Position numbers and translations under genes: made by a program. Below the pieces are notes generated by a model, which saw nothing but the letters and a program-made list of their open reading frames with translations, did no database searches and was not told where the DNA came from. Positions 43,145 through 51,829 of a stretch of DNA of 64,000 bases are shown here, piece by piece. The first letter of the stretch is position 1. Each line of letters begins with the position of its first letter. Origin of the DNA: Roseburia_D sp964388945 (GTDB taxonomy: Bacteria; Bacillota; Clostridia; Lachnospirales; Lachnospiraceae); NCBI GenBank assembly GCA_964388945.1, contig CAYMCM010000004.1:1-64000 (forward strand), given 5' to 3'.

Positions 43145-44635
43145 CTACATGTCAAGCAATTTTGCCCGCTGTATCTTGCCATTATAAGTACGCGGAATTT
43201 CCCTGATCACTTCTATCTCTCTCGGCATTTTATTTTCATCTACATATTGTTTTAAGAACAGGATCAATTCCTTTTTGCTAAATTGCACTTCATCACGAAC
43301 TACAACAAACAATTTCGGAATCTGCCCCGACATCCGGTCATCTTTCGGTACACAGGCACAATCTATAATATCCGGATATTTTAAAACCTTTTCCTCGATT
43401 TCTTCCGGCGCAATCTTAATTCCTTTATAATTAATGATGTCATCCTTTCTGCCCAGCACAAAAATAAAGCCATCCTCATCTATATATCCGACATCATTTG
43501 TATAGACATATCCATTCTGCATCATCTCTTCCGTAAGCTCCGGCTGCTTCCAATATCCCCGCATATTCATTGCGCCTGCACTTGCCAGCAATCCCATATG
43601 TTCTCTGGAAGAAACAATCTGCACTCTTGCTTCATCCGTTACAATAAATACGGCATTTTTCGTTGGGCGGCCTATGCATCCTGCCCCTTTGCGCTCCTCG
43701 TTAAAATTTAATACGCATGTCCTTCCGGATTCTGTGGAACCATAAAAATTATACAAACGCGCATCTGGAAAATTCTCTATCAGGATCTCTTTTGCTTCCT
43801 CTCCCAATATCGCTGTCCCGACCTGAATATAGTCGATCTGCTGTGCGATCTCCCGAAAACGTCCTTTTGATAATTTTTCCAAAACCAGCACTGCACTCGG
43901 TGACAGATCCAGCGCTGTGACCTGATATTTTTCTATCATTTGAAAAATACATTTTATTTTGGTCACTCCATCTACAATAACGATTGTACTTCCATTTAAC
44001 AAATTAGCATAGCAGCATCTCAGTCCATGAGAATGACTGAGTGGAAGCGGAATCAGTTCTACATTACCTTTTTTCATTTCTGTTCCATACTTCACATTTT
44101 CTGCCAACGCAATATTATTTGCATTCGTGATCTCAATCCCCTTCGACTTTCCTGTCGTTCCCGTGGTATACAAGATCTCCGCCGTATCTCCGCTCTGCGG
44201 AAATCTTCCCGCCATTTTTTCTCCGTTTAGTTTCTCCGCCTCGGAAAAAACCTTATCAAACGTCAGTTTATCTACCTCAACATCGTAATCCGTACGATAT
44301 ACAAACAACTTGGCATCGGTATCTTCTACGATCATCTTTACCCGTTCCTGTGATGCGCCTTGCTCTGTAGGCACAAAAATTGCTCCTGCCAACTCACAAG
44401 CCAGTTTGCAGATTAAAAATCGAATGTCCTGTGTACACTCTACTACAATGCGATCTCGCTTTTTTACCCCAAACTGCTCAAAAAAGCATGCTAATCTGCA
44501 TGCTTTTTCCCACATTTTTTCATACGTACAGCTTCCCTGTTCATCCACAGCACAAAGTATATCAGGTGTTCTCTTCGCATACTCTGCCACCACTTCTACG
44601 ATCGATGCTGCTCCTAACTCTACGTTTTTATCCAT
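43145..44635 (-). CDS. AMP-dependent acyl/aminoacyl-activating ligase (ANL family)
   Basis: A 496-residue adenylate-forming enzyme. Seen: the A3 phosphate loop ILYTTGTTGKSKGIEI (~154-169), LYNFYGSTESGRTCVLNF (A5), YTNDVGYIDEDGFIFVLGRK (A7/A8, with DVG rather than TGD) and the A10 lysine in YNGKIQRAKLL near the end. The acp gene ends one base before its coding region starts, and AGGGTGA lies inside that gene. It should activate a carboxylic or amino acid and load it on the carrier protein. The substrate is unknown. Its position next to maf suggests decoration of the flagellar glycan. Confidence 0.85.
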   Translation of the reverse strand: MDKNVELGAASIVEVVAEYAKRTPDILCAVDEQGSCTYEKMWEKACRLACFFEQFGVKKRDRIVVECTQDIRFLICKLACELAGAIFVPTEQGASQERVKMIVEDTDAKLFVYRTDYDVEVDKLTFDKVFSEAEKLNGEKMAGRFPQSGDTAEILYTTGTTGKSKGIEITNANNIALAENVKYGTEMKKGNVELIPLPLSHSHGLRCCYANLLNGSTIVIVDGVTKIKCIFQMIEKYQVTALDLSPSAVLVLEKLSKGRFREIAQQIDYIQVGTAILGEEAKEILIENFPDARLYNFYGSTESGRTCVLNFNEERKGAGCIGRPTKNAVFIVTDEARVQIVSSREHMGLLASAGAMNMRGYWKQPELTEEMMQNGYVYTNDVGYIDEDGFIFVLGRKDDIINYKGIKIAPEEIEEKVLKYPDIIDCACVPKDDRMSGQIPKLFVVVRDEVQFSKKELILFLKQYVDENKMPREIEVIREIPRTYNGKIQRAKLLDM

Positions 44636-44636
44636 T

Positions 44637-44861
44637 TTACTGTTTCACCCTCTGTATCATATTAAAAATTGCTTCGATTGAATCAAAATTATCCGGCTCT
44701 ATCTCATCGAGCGGAATCTCGATTCCATATTCTTCCTCAAGCGCTGCCACCAACTCCACGAGTTGCACGGAATCCAGAAGTCCTGCGCTTAACAGTTCTG
44801 TTTCAACCGCATAATCAATCTGATCATTAATCTCCATCAGTATCTGCTTTAATTGTTCCAT
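44637..44861 (-). CDS. Acyl carrier protein
   Basis: A 74-residue carrier protein with the phosphopantetheine attachment serine S31 in AGLLDSVQLVELVAALE. Three-helix ACP pattern and acidic composition (EEEYGIEIPLDEIEPDNF). It lacks the fatty-acid-synthase type DSL motif and is nearer to DltC/PCP-like carriers. AGGAAAGGGA lies before the ATG. It is coupled to the ligase downstream and 35 bases after maf. Confidence 0.88.
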   Translation of the reverse strand: MEQLKQILMEINDQIDYAVETELLSAGLLDSVQLVELVAALEEEYGIEIPLDEIEPDNFDSIEAIFNMIQRVKQ

Positions 44862-44896
44862 TATATGTTCCCTTTCCTAAGTAAAAAATCTTCTGC

Positions 44897-46750
44897 TTAA
44901 AGCACTTCCCTTGAAAAATCTTCGAAAAGATTTGCGCACTCCTCGATCAATTCCATAAACAGAATTCCACGTCTTGCAATTTCCTTACATTCGTCTTCAA
45001 ATGAACCATATTCAATATACTGGGATGTTTTTAAGATACTGTCTGCCCGTCCCAGTGTTTCTTCCACTAACCCATAATTGGGATTTTTTTCGATCTTCTT
45101 TGTATTTTTCTTGATCTGTTTTAATAATTTTTCATATGCCGCATGATCCATATTATGGTTCTGCGTCATTTTATCCAGCTTTTGATATAGTTTTTTTTCT
45201 GTAACAGCATTCATTGCCATCTCATGGAACTTCTTCGGCGTATCCTTCATATACGCCAGTATCTTCTTTTGTTCCTCCGGATCAAATACCGGCTCAAGCT
45301 TATCGATCGCCGCTGAAATATCTGCTTCCACCTTACACTCGTTTTCAATGGCTTCCTTTAACGTTGATATTTCGGTTCCCTCGACCTTAGCGCCTCCTTC
45401 TGTCGCATTGATCACACGGAAATTCGGATACATGCTCTGCCAGTGTGCGATAAAGTCTTCAAACCAGATCCGGTAATGATCAAAATCATGTCGTGTCGGA
45501 ACCTTCTCCTCTACATTGCCCGGCACCATTTTCATCTTCGAAGTATCGAGTTCTTTCATCTTCTCTTCGAATGTGCCATCGGCGTGCGTCTTATTTCCGG
45601 TCAGTGCCAGATCCTGCCCTACCAGGATCACCGTCTTGATCCCAAGATAACATGCCAAAGAAAAGGCGGCCGTTGCCACCGAGCCTCCAACATCCATTCC
45701 AGCCCACTCTTTCCCATTCATTTCATACATCCGATCAAAATACGGGATATATTCCCGGAAAAAGAACTTCTTTCCTTTATGATAGTTAAGCACTGCATGT
45801 GCAGCCCGCACTTCGCTTAAGAGCGGTATATTTCTGCTCTCCTCCACCGCTACAAGATCAAGCGGTTTTTTTCCATCTATGATAGCATACATATCCGGCA
45901 CGATCCCATGGTTTAAAAGTGGCTTTATTGCTGTATCTACCGCAATAATAAAAGCCTTATTCTTTGCTTTTTTAAGCTCATCAATATTCTTATTTAATGA
46001 TGGTCCGGCAGAAACTATGATCGCAGGCATTCCATCCGGAACCACATGCAAAAGCTGCTTTGCCTGATATCCTGTTCGTACATAATCTGCATTCTTTAAC
46101 ATATTTTCCACCGCAACCGTAGAAAACCTCCGCACCGTATTCACACTTGTCAGATATTCTTCGGCACACATTTTTAAAACTTTCTGAAAATCATGCACCT
46201 TTTCTAAGCAGATCTCACTGTAATTCGGCAGAATAAAATGCTTCATACAGGGCACCCTGTCTCCCTGCAGCATTGATTTCATCAACTGCTTACATTTTTC
46301 TGCGTTGATTCCCTCTACCAAAAGTGCCACGATCCGATCCCCGAACAATTCTTCTATATCAATGCGTAAAAGCTGTGCGTAAAAAATAGAAAAAGACGGC
46401 TCATACACCATCACCACGTTATCATTCTGCTTTGGCACTTCTTTAAAAAGTTCCTCCAGATAACAGATATTTCCCATTCCAACAATAAAAAATGGCGCGG
46501 AATATTCTATGTTTCCTAAAAATTTAATCTGATTTACCGCCGCCAAAGAGTCGGAACGCTTTCCTGCCAGATACAACGTCCTGCCATTCTTACGAACTTT
46601 TAAAATTTCTCTGCCTTCCAGATTGATCTCTGTCTCAACCGCAAGGTTTTCTTTTTCTAACAACTCTTCCTTTTTTTCCTCGATCAGCTTATCCATGCCT
46701 GGGAATCTCTTATTCAGTGCAACAAGATTTTTTTCATATAATTCTGTCAT
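44897..46750 (-). CDS. maf: Motility accessory factor Maf, flagellin nonulosonic acid transferase
   Basis: A 617-residue Maf/DUF115 protein. Maf transfers CMP-activated nonulosonic acids (pseudaminic or legionaminic) to serine/threonine of flagellin in the cytoplasm. Seen: the central sialyltransferase-like MAF_flag10 region with AIIVSAGPSLNKNIDELKKA, FIIAVDTAIKPLLNHGIVPD, DVGGSVATAAFSLACYLGIK and TVILVGQDLALTGNKTHADG, and a helical C-terminal tail. It overlaps the 113-residue gene upstream (ATGA) and follows flagellin, the usual placement. It links the leg genes to flagellin. Confidence 0.9.
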   Translation of the reverse strand: MTELYEKNLVALNKRFPGMDKLIEEKKEELLEKENLAVETEINLEGREILKVRKNGRTLYLAGKRSDSLAAVNQIKFLGNIEYSAPFFIVGMGNICYLEELFKEVPKQNDNVVMVYEPSFSIFYAQLLRIDIEELFGDRIVALLVEGINAEKCKQLMKSMLQGDRVPCMKHFILPNYSEICLEKVHDFQKVLKMCAEEYLTSVNTVRRFSTVAVENMLKNADYVRTGYQAKQLLHVVPDGMPAIIVSAGPSLNKNIDELKKAKNKAFIIAVDTAIKPLLNHGIVPDMYAIIDGKKPLDLVAVEESRNIPLLSEVRAAHAVLNYHKGKKFFFREYIPYFDRMYEMNGKEWAGMDVGGSVATAAFSLACYLGIKTVILVGQDLALTGNKTHADGTFEEKMKELDTSKMKMVPGNVEEKVPTRHDFDHYRIWFEDFIAHWQSMYPNFRVINATEGGAKVEGTEISTLKEAIENECKVEADISAAIDKLEPVFDPEEQKKILAYMKDTPKKFHEMAMNAVTEKKLYQKLDKMTQNHNMDHAAYEKLLKQIKKNTKKIEKNPNYGLVEETLGRADSILKTSQYIEYGSFEDECKEIARRGILFMELIEECANLFEDFSREVL

Positions 46751-47088
46751 TGTATCTGTACCTTCTTTCCCGCAAAATACTCTTCCGGCACAAACATCGT
46801 CAAATACTCACTGATGCCGCTCTCCAATGCATCGAGCATCAATACCGTATCATTTTCTTTCGCCGCCGTTACTATATCATCCAGAACCCTAAGCAGATTT
46901 GTCTGCAATGCCTGGTATAATTCATCTTCAATCCCAAACTGATTTCCTGCCAAAAACCATGTCGTAAATTCTTCTATCTTTGGCAGCAATTTCTTTGCCT
47001 GTTCTACATAATCATTTTTCCGGCTCTCTAACCGCCGATACCCAATATAGTTTATATCCATATAGAGCTGCTTTATTTTCTCTTCCAT
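46747..47088 (-). CDS. Small conserved-looking protein of unknown function, coupled to maf
   Basis: A 113-residue, largely helical protein (MEEKIKQLYMDINYIGYRRL; FLAGNQFGIEDELYQALQT; LDDIVTAAKENDTVLMLDAL). No known domain, signal peptide or membrane helix. AAAAGGAAT stands before its ATG, and its stop overlaps the maf start, so it is probably made together with Maf. It may be a chaperone or accessory subunit for flagellin glycosylation, judged from context only. Confidence 0.75.
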   Translation of the reverse strand: MEEKIKQLYMDINYIGYRRLESRKNDYVEQAKKLLPKIEEFTTWFLAGNQFGIEDELYQALQTNLLRVLDDIVTAAKENDTVLMLDALESGISEYLTMFVPEEYFAGKKVQIQ

Positions 47089-47112
47089 ACTGATTCCTTT
47101 TATCTTTATAAA

Positions 47113-47143
47113 GAAAGAGCCGGCAAAAACTGCCGGTTCTTTC
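47113..47143 (-). terminator. Flagellin terminator hairpin
   Basis: GAAAGAGCCGGCA (47113-47125) and TGCCGGTTCTTTC (47131-47143) form a 13-bp stem with one mismatch, about 36 bases after the flagellin stop. The T-run on the minus strand is short, so some read-through into the maf operon is likely; no separate promoter for that operon was found. Confidence 0.75.
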
Positions 47144-47178
47144 TATTGTTGATTAAATTATCTGTCAAATATATCAGA

Positions 47179-48354
47179 TTACTGTAATAAGGACAGAACA
47201 CCCTGATTGATCTGGTTAGCCTGAGCAAGCATAGACTGACCTGCCTGAGCAAGAATGTTGTTCTTGCTGTAGTTAACCATTTCATCAGCCATATCTGTAT
47301 CACGGATACGAGATTCAGCTGCAGATGTGTTTTCAGATACAGTGTCTAAGTTAGCAACTGTATGCTCTAATCTGTTCTGTAATGCACCAAGTGCAGAACG
47401 CTGGATAGATACTTTGTTAATTGCACCCTGGATAGCCTGGATAGATGCATTTGCCATGTTGTAATCGTCAACCTTCGGTACGTTCATTGTAGTAAGGCTT
47501 CCGAATCCTCCAACAGTCTCAGAAGAGAATGCAACACCAGCTTTTAAAGTACTCCATGCAGCATTTGCAGATGCAGCATATTTTGCACCAAGAGATGCTT
47601 TTCCGCCAGTCATAGCAGATTCACGAGAACTGTATGATCCCCCACCAACTTTGTACTGTCCAGCTGCTGCATCATAGTAGATCATGTCATCTGTGAATGC
47701 AGCTTCTCCAGTTGCTCTTGCAGCCTGTGTAAATGCTGTCTTGTTTGTGCTGTCTGCTAATTTATTGTTGTATTCGTATGTAGTTCCTTCATATACGATA
47801 GTTCCGTAATGAGTGTAGTTCTGACCTTTTGCATAGTTGAAATCTTTCAGACCAAGAGACTTAGCATCCATCTTGTCGATGTTGATTCCAATGCTCTGTC
47901 CGCCGTTTGCACCGATCTGAAGCTTCTTATCCTGGAATGTACCATCTAACAGGTTCTGTTTGTTGAACTGAGTTGTTTCAGAGATTCTGTCTAATTCGCT
48001 TGTTAATGCGTTCAACTCCTGGTTGATTGCATCACGGTCGATAGACTGGTTTGTATCGTTAGCACCCTGAACTGCCAGTTCGTTCATTCTCTGAAGGATA
48101 GAATGAGCTTCATTTAAAGCACCTTCTGCAGACTGGATAAGGGAGATACCATCTTCAGCGTTTGTAGAAGCTTTGTCAAGACCTCTGATCTGGCTTCTCA
48201 TTTTCTCAGAAATTGTAAGTCCTGCTGCGTCATCACCTGCACGGTTGATTTTGTAACCGGAAGATAATTTTTCAGAAGATTTTGACTGAGCGCTTGTTGT
48301 AACGCCTAACTGTCTGTTCGCATTCATTGCGGTAAGGTTGTGCTGTACTACCAT
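47179..48354 (-). CDS. fliC: Flagellin
   Basis: The filament subunit, 391 residues. The start MVVQHNLTAMNANRQLG at 48354 has AAGGAGGAA upstream; a longer reading from 48390 is not supported. The N-terminal D0/D1 region (KLSSGYKINRAGDDAAGL, LQRMNELAVQGANDTN at 87-102) and the C-terminal D0/D1 region (ILAQAGQSMLAQANQINQGV) are canonical. The central part ~165-285 is short and variable, and is the expected site of glycosylation. It has its own sigma-28 promoter and a leader with a CsrA-type hairpin. It is probably modified by Maf next door and secreted by the flagellar type III apparatus. Confidence 0.97.
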   Translation of the reverse strand: MVVQHNLTAMNANRQLGVTTSAQSKSSEKLSSGYKINRAGDDAAGLTISEKMRSQIRGLDKASTNAEDGISLIQSAEGALNEAHSILQRMNELAVQGANDTNQSIDRDAINQELNALTSELDRISETTQFNKQNLLDGTFQDKKLQIGANGGQSIGINIDKMDAKSLGLKDFNYAKGQNYTHYGTIVYEGTTYEYNNKLADSTNKTAFTQAARATGEAAFTDDMIYYDAAAGQYKVGGGSYSSRESAMTGGKASLGAKYAASANAAWSTLKAGVAFSSETVGGFGSLTTMNVPKVDDYNMANASIQAIQGAINKVSIQRSALGALQNRLEHTVANLDTVSENTSAAESRIRDTDMADEMVNYSKNNILAQAGQSMLAQANQINQGVLSLLQ

Positions 48355-48379
48355 AATATAATTCCTCCTTGAATTTGCT

Positions 48380-48395
48380 GCAGCATCCATGCTGC
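48380..48395 (-). promoter_or_regulatory. CsrA-type hairpin in the flagellin leader
   Basis: The minus-strand leader reads GCAGCATGGATGCTGC, a 6-bp stem closing a TGGA loop that presents GGA. The core CATGGATG matches 7 of 8 bases of the CsrA consensus CARGGATG. The Shine-Dalgarno AAGGAGG, a second GGA, lies 9 bases downstream. This is the two-site layout by which CsrA represses flagellin translation in Bacillus subtilis. Confidence 0.65.
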
Positions 48396-48533
48396 ATTTT
48401 TTATTTTATCTGAAACGGTTGCCCCATTTCATTCGTTTGAATTGTGACTGCTATCTTTCTGGCCGTACGCTCCATCGAAATATCAGCCGCCAAGTAATCC
48501 AGAAAGCTCTGCTTTCTTACTTACCTGTTATAT

Positions 48534-48560
48534 ATATCGGAAGTATTCTCCGATACTTTA
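48534..48560 (-). promoter_or_regulatory. Sigma-28 promoter of flagellin
   Basis: Minus strand TAAA (48560-48557), 15 bases, TCCGATAT (48541-48534), 7 of 8 bases of the SigD -10. The leader would be ~170 bases. A weak A/T-rich hairpin at ~48566-48587 just upstream may end the fliT-like transcript. Confidence 0.85.
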
Positions 48561-48579
48561 TAGTTAAAAGTGATTTTTT

Positions 48580-49059
48580 TCACTTTTTCCTATCTAAAAA
48601 TTGTGAATCCAGATAATTGCTCTTCATCATATTCTGATAATAGGTATTTACTGCCTTCTGACTGGATTTCACCTCTCGGATCTGCTTCTTGACGGAGGAG
48701 AACTTCGCCTCGATAAGCTGCTTGTTCCTCGCTTCTTCCGCCTGTGCCGACATGGTCTTTTCAACAATCTGCCGGATCATATCCTGCATTTCCCTGATCT
48801 GCTCTGCATATTTGTCCATATGCTGTTCAATCTCCGGACGAACCTTCTCATAGATCTGTTCAAATCCGGCGTCAAGTTTATTTAATTCATCGATCAGATC
48901 TGCTTTCTTGTCGATCGTCTTTTCAAAATCATCCGGTCCGAGCATCTCATCTGCCAGAAGTATCTTCTGTTCTTCGTTGGCAGCGCGGATCGCATCCAGA
49001 ATCTTATTCTTTTTTTGCAGACTCTCTACCAGAATTGTAACATATTCTTCTCCCGGCAT
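48580..49059 (-). CDS. FliT-like flagellar export chaperone
   Basis: A 159-residue, highly helical protein with long heptad stretches (VTILVESLQKKNKILDAI; FEQIYEKVRPEIEQHMDKYA; SSVKKQIREVKSSQKAVNTY). It is last in the flaG-fliD-fliS transcript, 12 bases after fliS, where FliT or a FlgN-like chaperone normally lies. A separate flgN is present at 57643. No catalytic motif. The FliT label rests on position and fold character. Confidence 0.6.
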   Translation of the reverse strand: MPGEEYVTILVESLQKKNKILDAIRAANEEQKILLADEMLGPDDFEKTIDKKADLIDELNKLDAGFEQIYEKVRPEIEQHMDKYAEQIREMQDMIRQIVEKTMSAQAEEARNKQLIEAKFSSVKKQIREVKSSQKAVNTYYQNMMKSNYLDSQFLDRKK

Positions 49060-49070
49060 ACAAGCTCCTT

Positions 49071-49460
49071 TTAAGATATTTTTGTTCCATTATTGGTTTC
49101 TTTCATCACTTCTTTCCATGTATCACGCATGGTCCGTAAATGTTTCAATACTTCCTCTAAGATTTCTTTGTCTTTTTTTATATTTGCAGTCGTGAGACGT
49201 TCTCTCAGATATGCATATACATTCTCAAAATCCTCTGCAACCTTATACTTCATGTTTAAAGTCGCACGAAACTCATCAATGATATTTTCTACTTTCACAA
49301 TGTTGTTGTGGGCTTTTTCCATATCGCCCTCTTCGATTGCACGAATCGCTATATTACAGAACTTAATTGCTCCATCATACAGCATCAGCGTCAGCTCTGC
49401 CGGAGAAGCCGTCATCACTTTGTTGTTTGCATACGCCGCATAACCGGTTTTTAACGCCAT
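49071..49460 (-). CDS. fliS: Flagellin-specific chaperone FliS
   Basis: A 129-residue helical-bundle chaperone that binds the flagellin C-terminus before export. Seen: GYAAYANNKVMTASPAELTL, LMLYDGAIKFCNIAIRAIEE and the C-terminal LRTMRDTWKEVMKE. GGAGGT lies before the ATG. It is directly downstream of fliD, as usual. Confidence 0.95.
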   Translation of the reverse strand: MALKTGYAAYANNKVMTASPAELTLMLYDGAIKFCNIAIRAIEEGDMEKAHNNIVKVENIIDEFRATLNMKYKVAEDFENVYAYLRERLTTANIKKDKEILEEVLKHLRTMRDTWKEVMKETNNGTKIS

Positions 49461-49493
49461 ATCTTATGTACCTCCATGTAACTTATGTGCATT

Positions 49494-51119
49494 TTAGCTT
49501 AACAGACTGGACAGCGAAGATGACTGGCTCTGCAGGGATGCCAGCGCTGACTCCATTGCTGCAAATTTTTTATAGTAATAATCTTCCAAATCTGTCAGCT
49601 TGTCTTCCCATTTTGAAATGGTATCAGTGTAATCACTGTACTCTCTTGCCATCTCGATATCATTGTAGATCGTATAAGAGCTGCTCAGTCCCTTTACGGA
49701 TTTCATCTTTGTATCAATCGCAGAATACAGGCCACTGGTCATCTGTTTCATATAAGATATTACTGTATCCGGATCAGAGTTTAACATATTCATCAAAACA
49801 TCTGTGTTATTCTTGCTGACATCATCATCCGAATCACCATCAATATGGTAGGAGCCCTGTGAATTATTATTCGACATGGACGCATACGCCTCTGTCTTGA
49901 TCCCAAAGCTGGAAAGGCTGTATTTTTTTGCCCCATTCTGGGATGCCCAGTATTTGAGCTGGGATGAGGTTGTTACATAAGAACCATCCGAATTCTTTAA
50001 TGCATTTCCATTGCATTTATAGTATTTATTATCTGAATCATAACTGATCGCGTTTCCGTTATAAATATAGTAGGACGTTGTCATCGCATTTTTCATCGTT
50101 GACATAATTCCACTTAAGGTATCATCCCTCCGAAGCAGTGCGGATTTGATCTTTTCTTCCCACTTCTCCACTTCGGTATCAGTCATCTCGTCTTTTTCCG
50201 CATCTGTCAGCGGCTCGTAGCCTTTTGCGCTGTCCGCATTATATAATTTGTACATCTCTGTCATCAGAGAATTGTATTGAGAAAAAATACTCTTAATCTG
50301 ATCATAGAGTCCCTGCGTATCGATCGATGTTGTGATGCTGATCTCAGAATTTCCGGTCTCTGCCAGACAGTCCACAGTCAGTCCGTTGACTGAATATTTG
50401 TTACTGGAGGATGTGAATGTTGCTCCGTTTAATTCAATCTCAGAATCCTGTGCCGCCACAATACTTGCACCGCCGTCCGCACTCAGACCGAATGCCTTTA
50501 AGATATCCGCATCTCCGTCCAGTGAAAACGAATTTTCCACGCCGGTCTTATTGGATGTCATAAAGATTCGCTGATTGGTCGCATCATAGGATGCCTTGGC
50601 ATCTCCTGCCCCATTCAATGCGCTGGTAAGGGTTGCAATCGTAGTAGCTGCCGTTACACTGATCGTCTTTACTACCTTTCCGGAACTGTCTTTTACCTGA
50701 ATCTCTCCGCCGGAACCTGTATAGCCGAGTTCACTTAATTTTGTCGTAGAAGACGGCGCACTTCCATCTTTGGTGTTCGGCAGTTTTCCGCCCGTAATAT
50801 ATGTTCCTTTCGCAAGCTGCTTTATTTTGAGCGTCTGTGTTCCATTTACACTAGAACCGCTTGCTGTAACTGTCGCCTTCGTGGAATCGGACACAGTGGT
50901 CTTCTTCATCGTCCATGCAGAAGTAAATCGCAGGTTGCTGAGATTGTCATACAGACTCTTCACCTTTATATTAAGCTCTTTCCATGCATCCTGTTTCCAG
51001 GAAAGCTTGGTCTGTGCTTTTTCATATTTTTCTTCCTTGGTACGATATGCTGAAACCAGTTCTGAAATAATGGCCTCTGTATCAAGACCAGAATTAAGTC
51101 CTGTAATTCGAATTGGCAT
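49494..51119 (-). CDS. fliD: Flagellar filament cap protein FliD
   Basis: A 541-residue hook-associated protein 2 that caps the filament and folds flagellin at the tip. The N-terminal region is canonical (IRITGLNSGLDTEAIISELV; TKLSWKQDAWKELNIKVKSL), the middle region repetitive and Ser/Thr-rich, and the C-terminal coiled coil typical (MAREYSDYTDTISKWEDKL; YYKKFAAMESALASLQSQSS). AGGAGG precedes the ATG. It is preceded by flaG and followed by fliS. A shorter FliD-like protein is encoded at 2367-3665. Confidence 0.95.
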   Translation of the reverse strand: MPIRITGLNSGLDTEAIISELVSAYRTKEEKYEKAQTKLSWKQDAWKELNIKVKSLYDNLSNLRFTSAWTMKKTTVSDSTKATVTASGSSVNGTQTLKIKQLAKGTYITGGKLPNTKDGSAPSSTTKLSELGYTGSGGEIQVKDSSGKVVKTISVTAATTIATLTSALNGAGDAKASYDATNQRIFMTSNKTGVENSFSLDGDADILKAFGLSADGGASIVAAQDSEIELNGATFTSSSNKYSVNGLTVDCLAETGNSEISITTSIDTQGLYDQIKSIFSQYNSLMTEMYKLYNADSAKGYEPLTDAEKDEMTDTEVEKWEEKIKSALLRRDDTLSGIMSTMKNAMTTSYYIYNGNAISYDSDNKYYKCNGNALKNSDGSYVTTSSQLKYWASQNGAKKYSLSSFGIKTEAYASMSNNNSQGSYHIDGDSDDDVSKNNTDVLMNMLNSDPDTVISYMKQMTSGLYSAIDTKMKSVKGLSSSYTIYNDIEMAREYSDYTDTISKWEDKLTDLEDYYYKKFAAMESALASLQSQSSSLSSLLS

Positions 51120-51131
51120 ACTGTTTTCCTC

Positions 51132-51518
51132 CTATCGTTTCTCATCTACGAGAATTCCCGCCATTTCCCACACTTTCGCTATCATATCCAGTGTTTCTTC
51201 CGGCGGATATTCCCGAATGATCTTCTTGGTATCCTTGTCTACGATCTTTATCGTAATGCGGTTCGTCTCATCATGTACGCCCCACACTGCTTCCGTATTG
51301 GTCTTTTTGTTGATCTCATCGACCGCACGCCGGATCGTATCCTTGCTTGGTACTTCGCTAATGACCGTGTCATCCTTCTTACCGGAATCCGGGGTACCTG
51401 TCATACCACCTGCCGCACTTCCGGCTGTCTGCACCTGCATGCTCTCCGGTGATGCTGTCGCCTCGGGCTGTGGTGTACTTCCCTGATATACCACTCCTGC
51501 CTTTGCTGCTATCTCCAT
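51132..51518 (-). CDS. flaG: FlaG family flagellar protein
   Basis: A 128-residue protein. The N-terminal half is low complexity (Ser/Thr/Gly/Pro rich). The C-terminal FlaG domain carries AVDEINKKTNTEAVWGVHDE, ITIKIVDKDTKKIIREYPPE and LDMIAKVWEMAGILVDEKR, the usual family ending. FlaG influences filament length in other bacteria. GGAGGTGG lies before the ATG, and a sigma-28 promoter is ~60 bases upstream. Confidence 0.9.
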   Translation of the reverse strand: MEIAAKAGVVYQGSTPQPEATASPESMQVQTAGSAAGGMTGTPDSGKKDDTVISEVPSKDTIRRAVDEINKKTNTEAVWGVHDETNRITIKIVDKDTKKIIREYPPEETLDMIAKVWEMAGILVDEKR

Positions 51519-51576
51519 CTCTATACCACCTCCGTGTGATAACTCTCTGCTCCTATTTACGGTTTTCTATATATTT

Positions 51577-51603
51577 ATATCGGTCTTTTCTCCAAAAAAA
51601 TTA
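51577..51603 (-). promoter_or_regulatory. Sigma-28 promoter of flaG-fliD-fliS-fliT
   Basis: Minus strand TAAT (51603-51600), 15 bases, ACCGATAT (51584-51577). Seven of eight bases match the SigD -10. It lies in the 93-base gap between csrA and flaG and would let the cap operon be transcribed apart from the flgM operon. Confidence 0.78.
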
Positions 51604-51611
51604 ATACAGGA

Positions 51612-51827
51612 TCAGAGCAATTTTTTTAACGCCTCCAATGCTTCTGTGCTGACGGACGCTTTGTTCTCCTCCTGAATCTGCTTATAGACCTCCTTGCGGT
51701 AGATCGGGACATCCTTCGGCGCTGATATACCGATCTTGATCTGATCTCCGCGTACTTCTAAGATCGATATCTCAATATTATTATTGATCACGAGTGATTC
51801 TCCCTTTTTTCTTGTCAGTGCCAGCAT
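51612..51827 (-). CDS. csrA: Carbon storage regulator CsrA
   Basis: A 71-residue RNA-binding dimer: MLALTRKKGESLVINNNIEI, VRGDQIKIGISAPKDVPIYR and KEVYKQIQEENKAS. In flagellated Firmicutes it represses flagellin translation until FliW sequesters it. It starts two bases after the fliW stop. The hairpin at 48380-48395 is its probable local target. Confidence 0.96.
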   Translation of the reverse strand: MLALTRKKGESLVINNNIEISILEVRGDQIKIGISAPKDVPIYRKEVYKQIQEENKASVSTEALEALKKLL

Positions 51828-51829
51828 GT

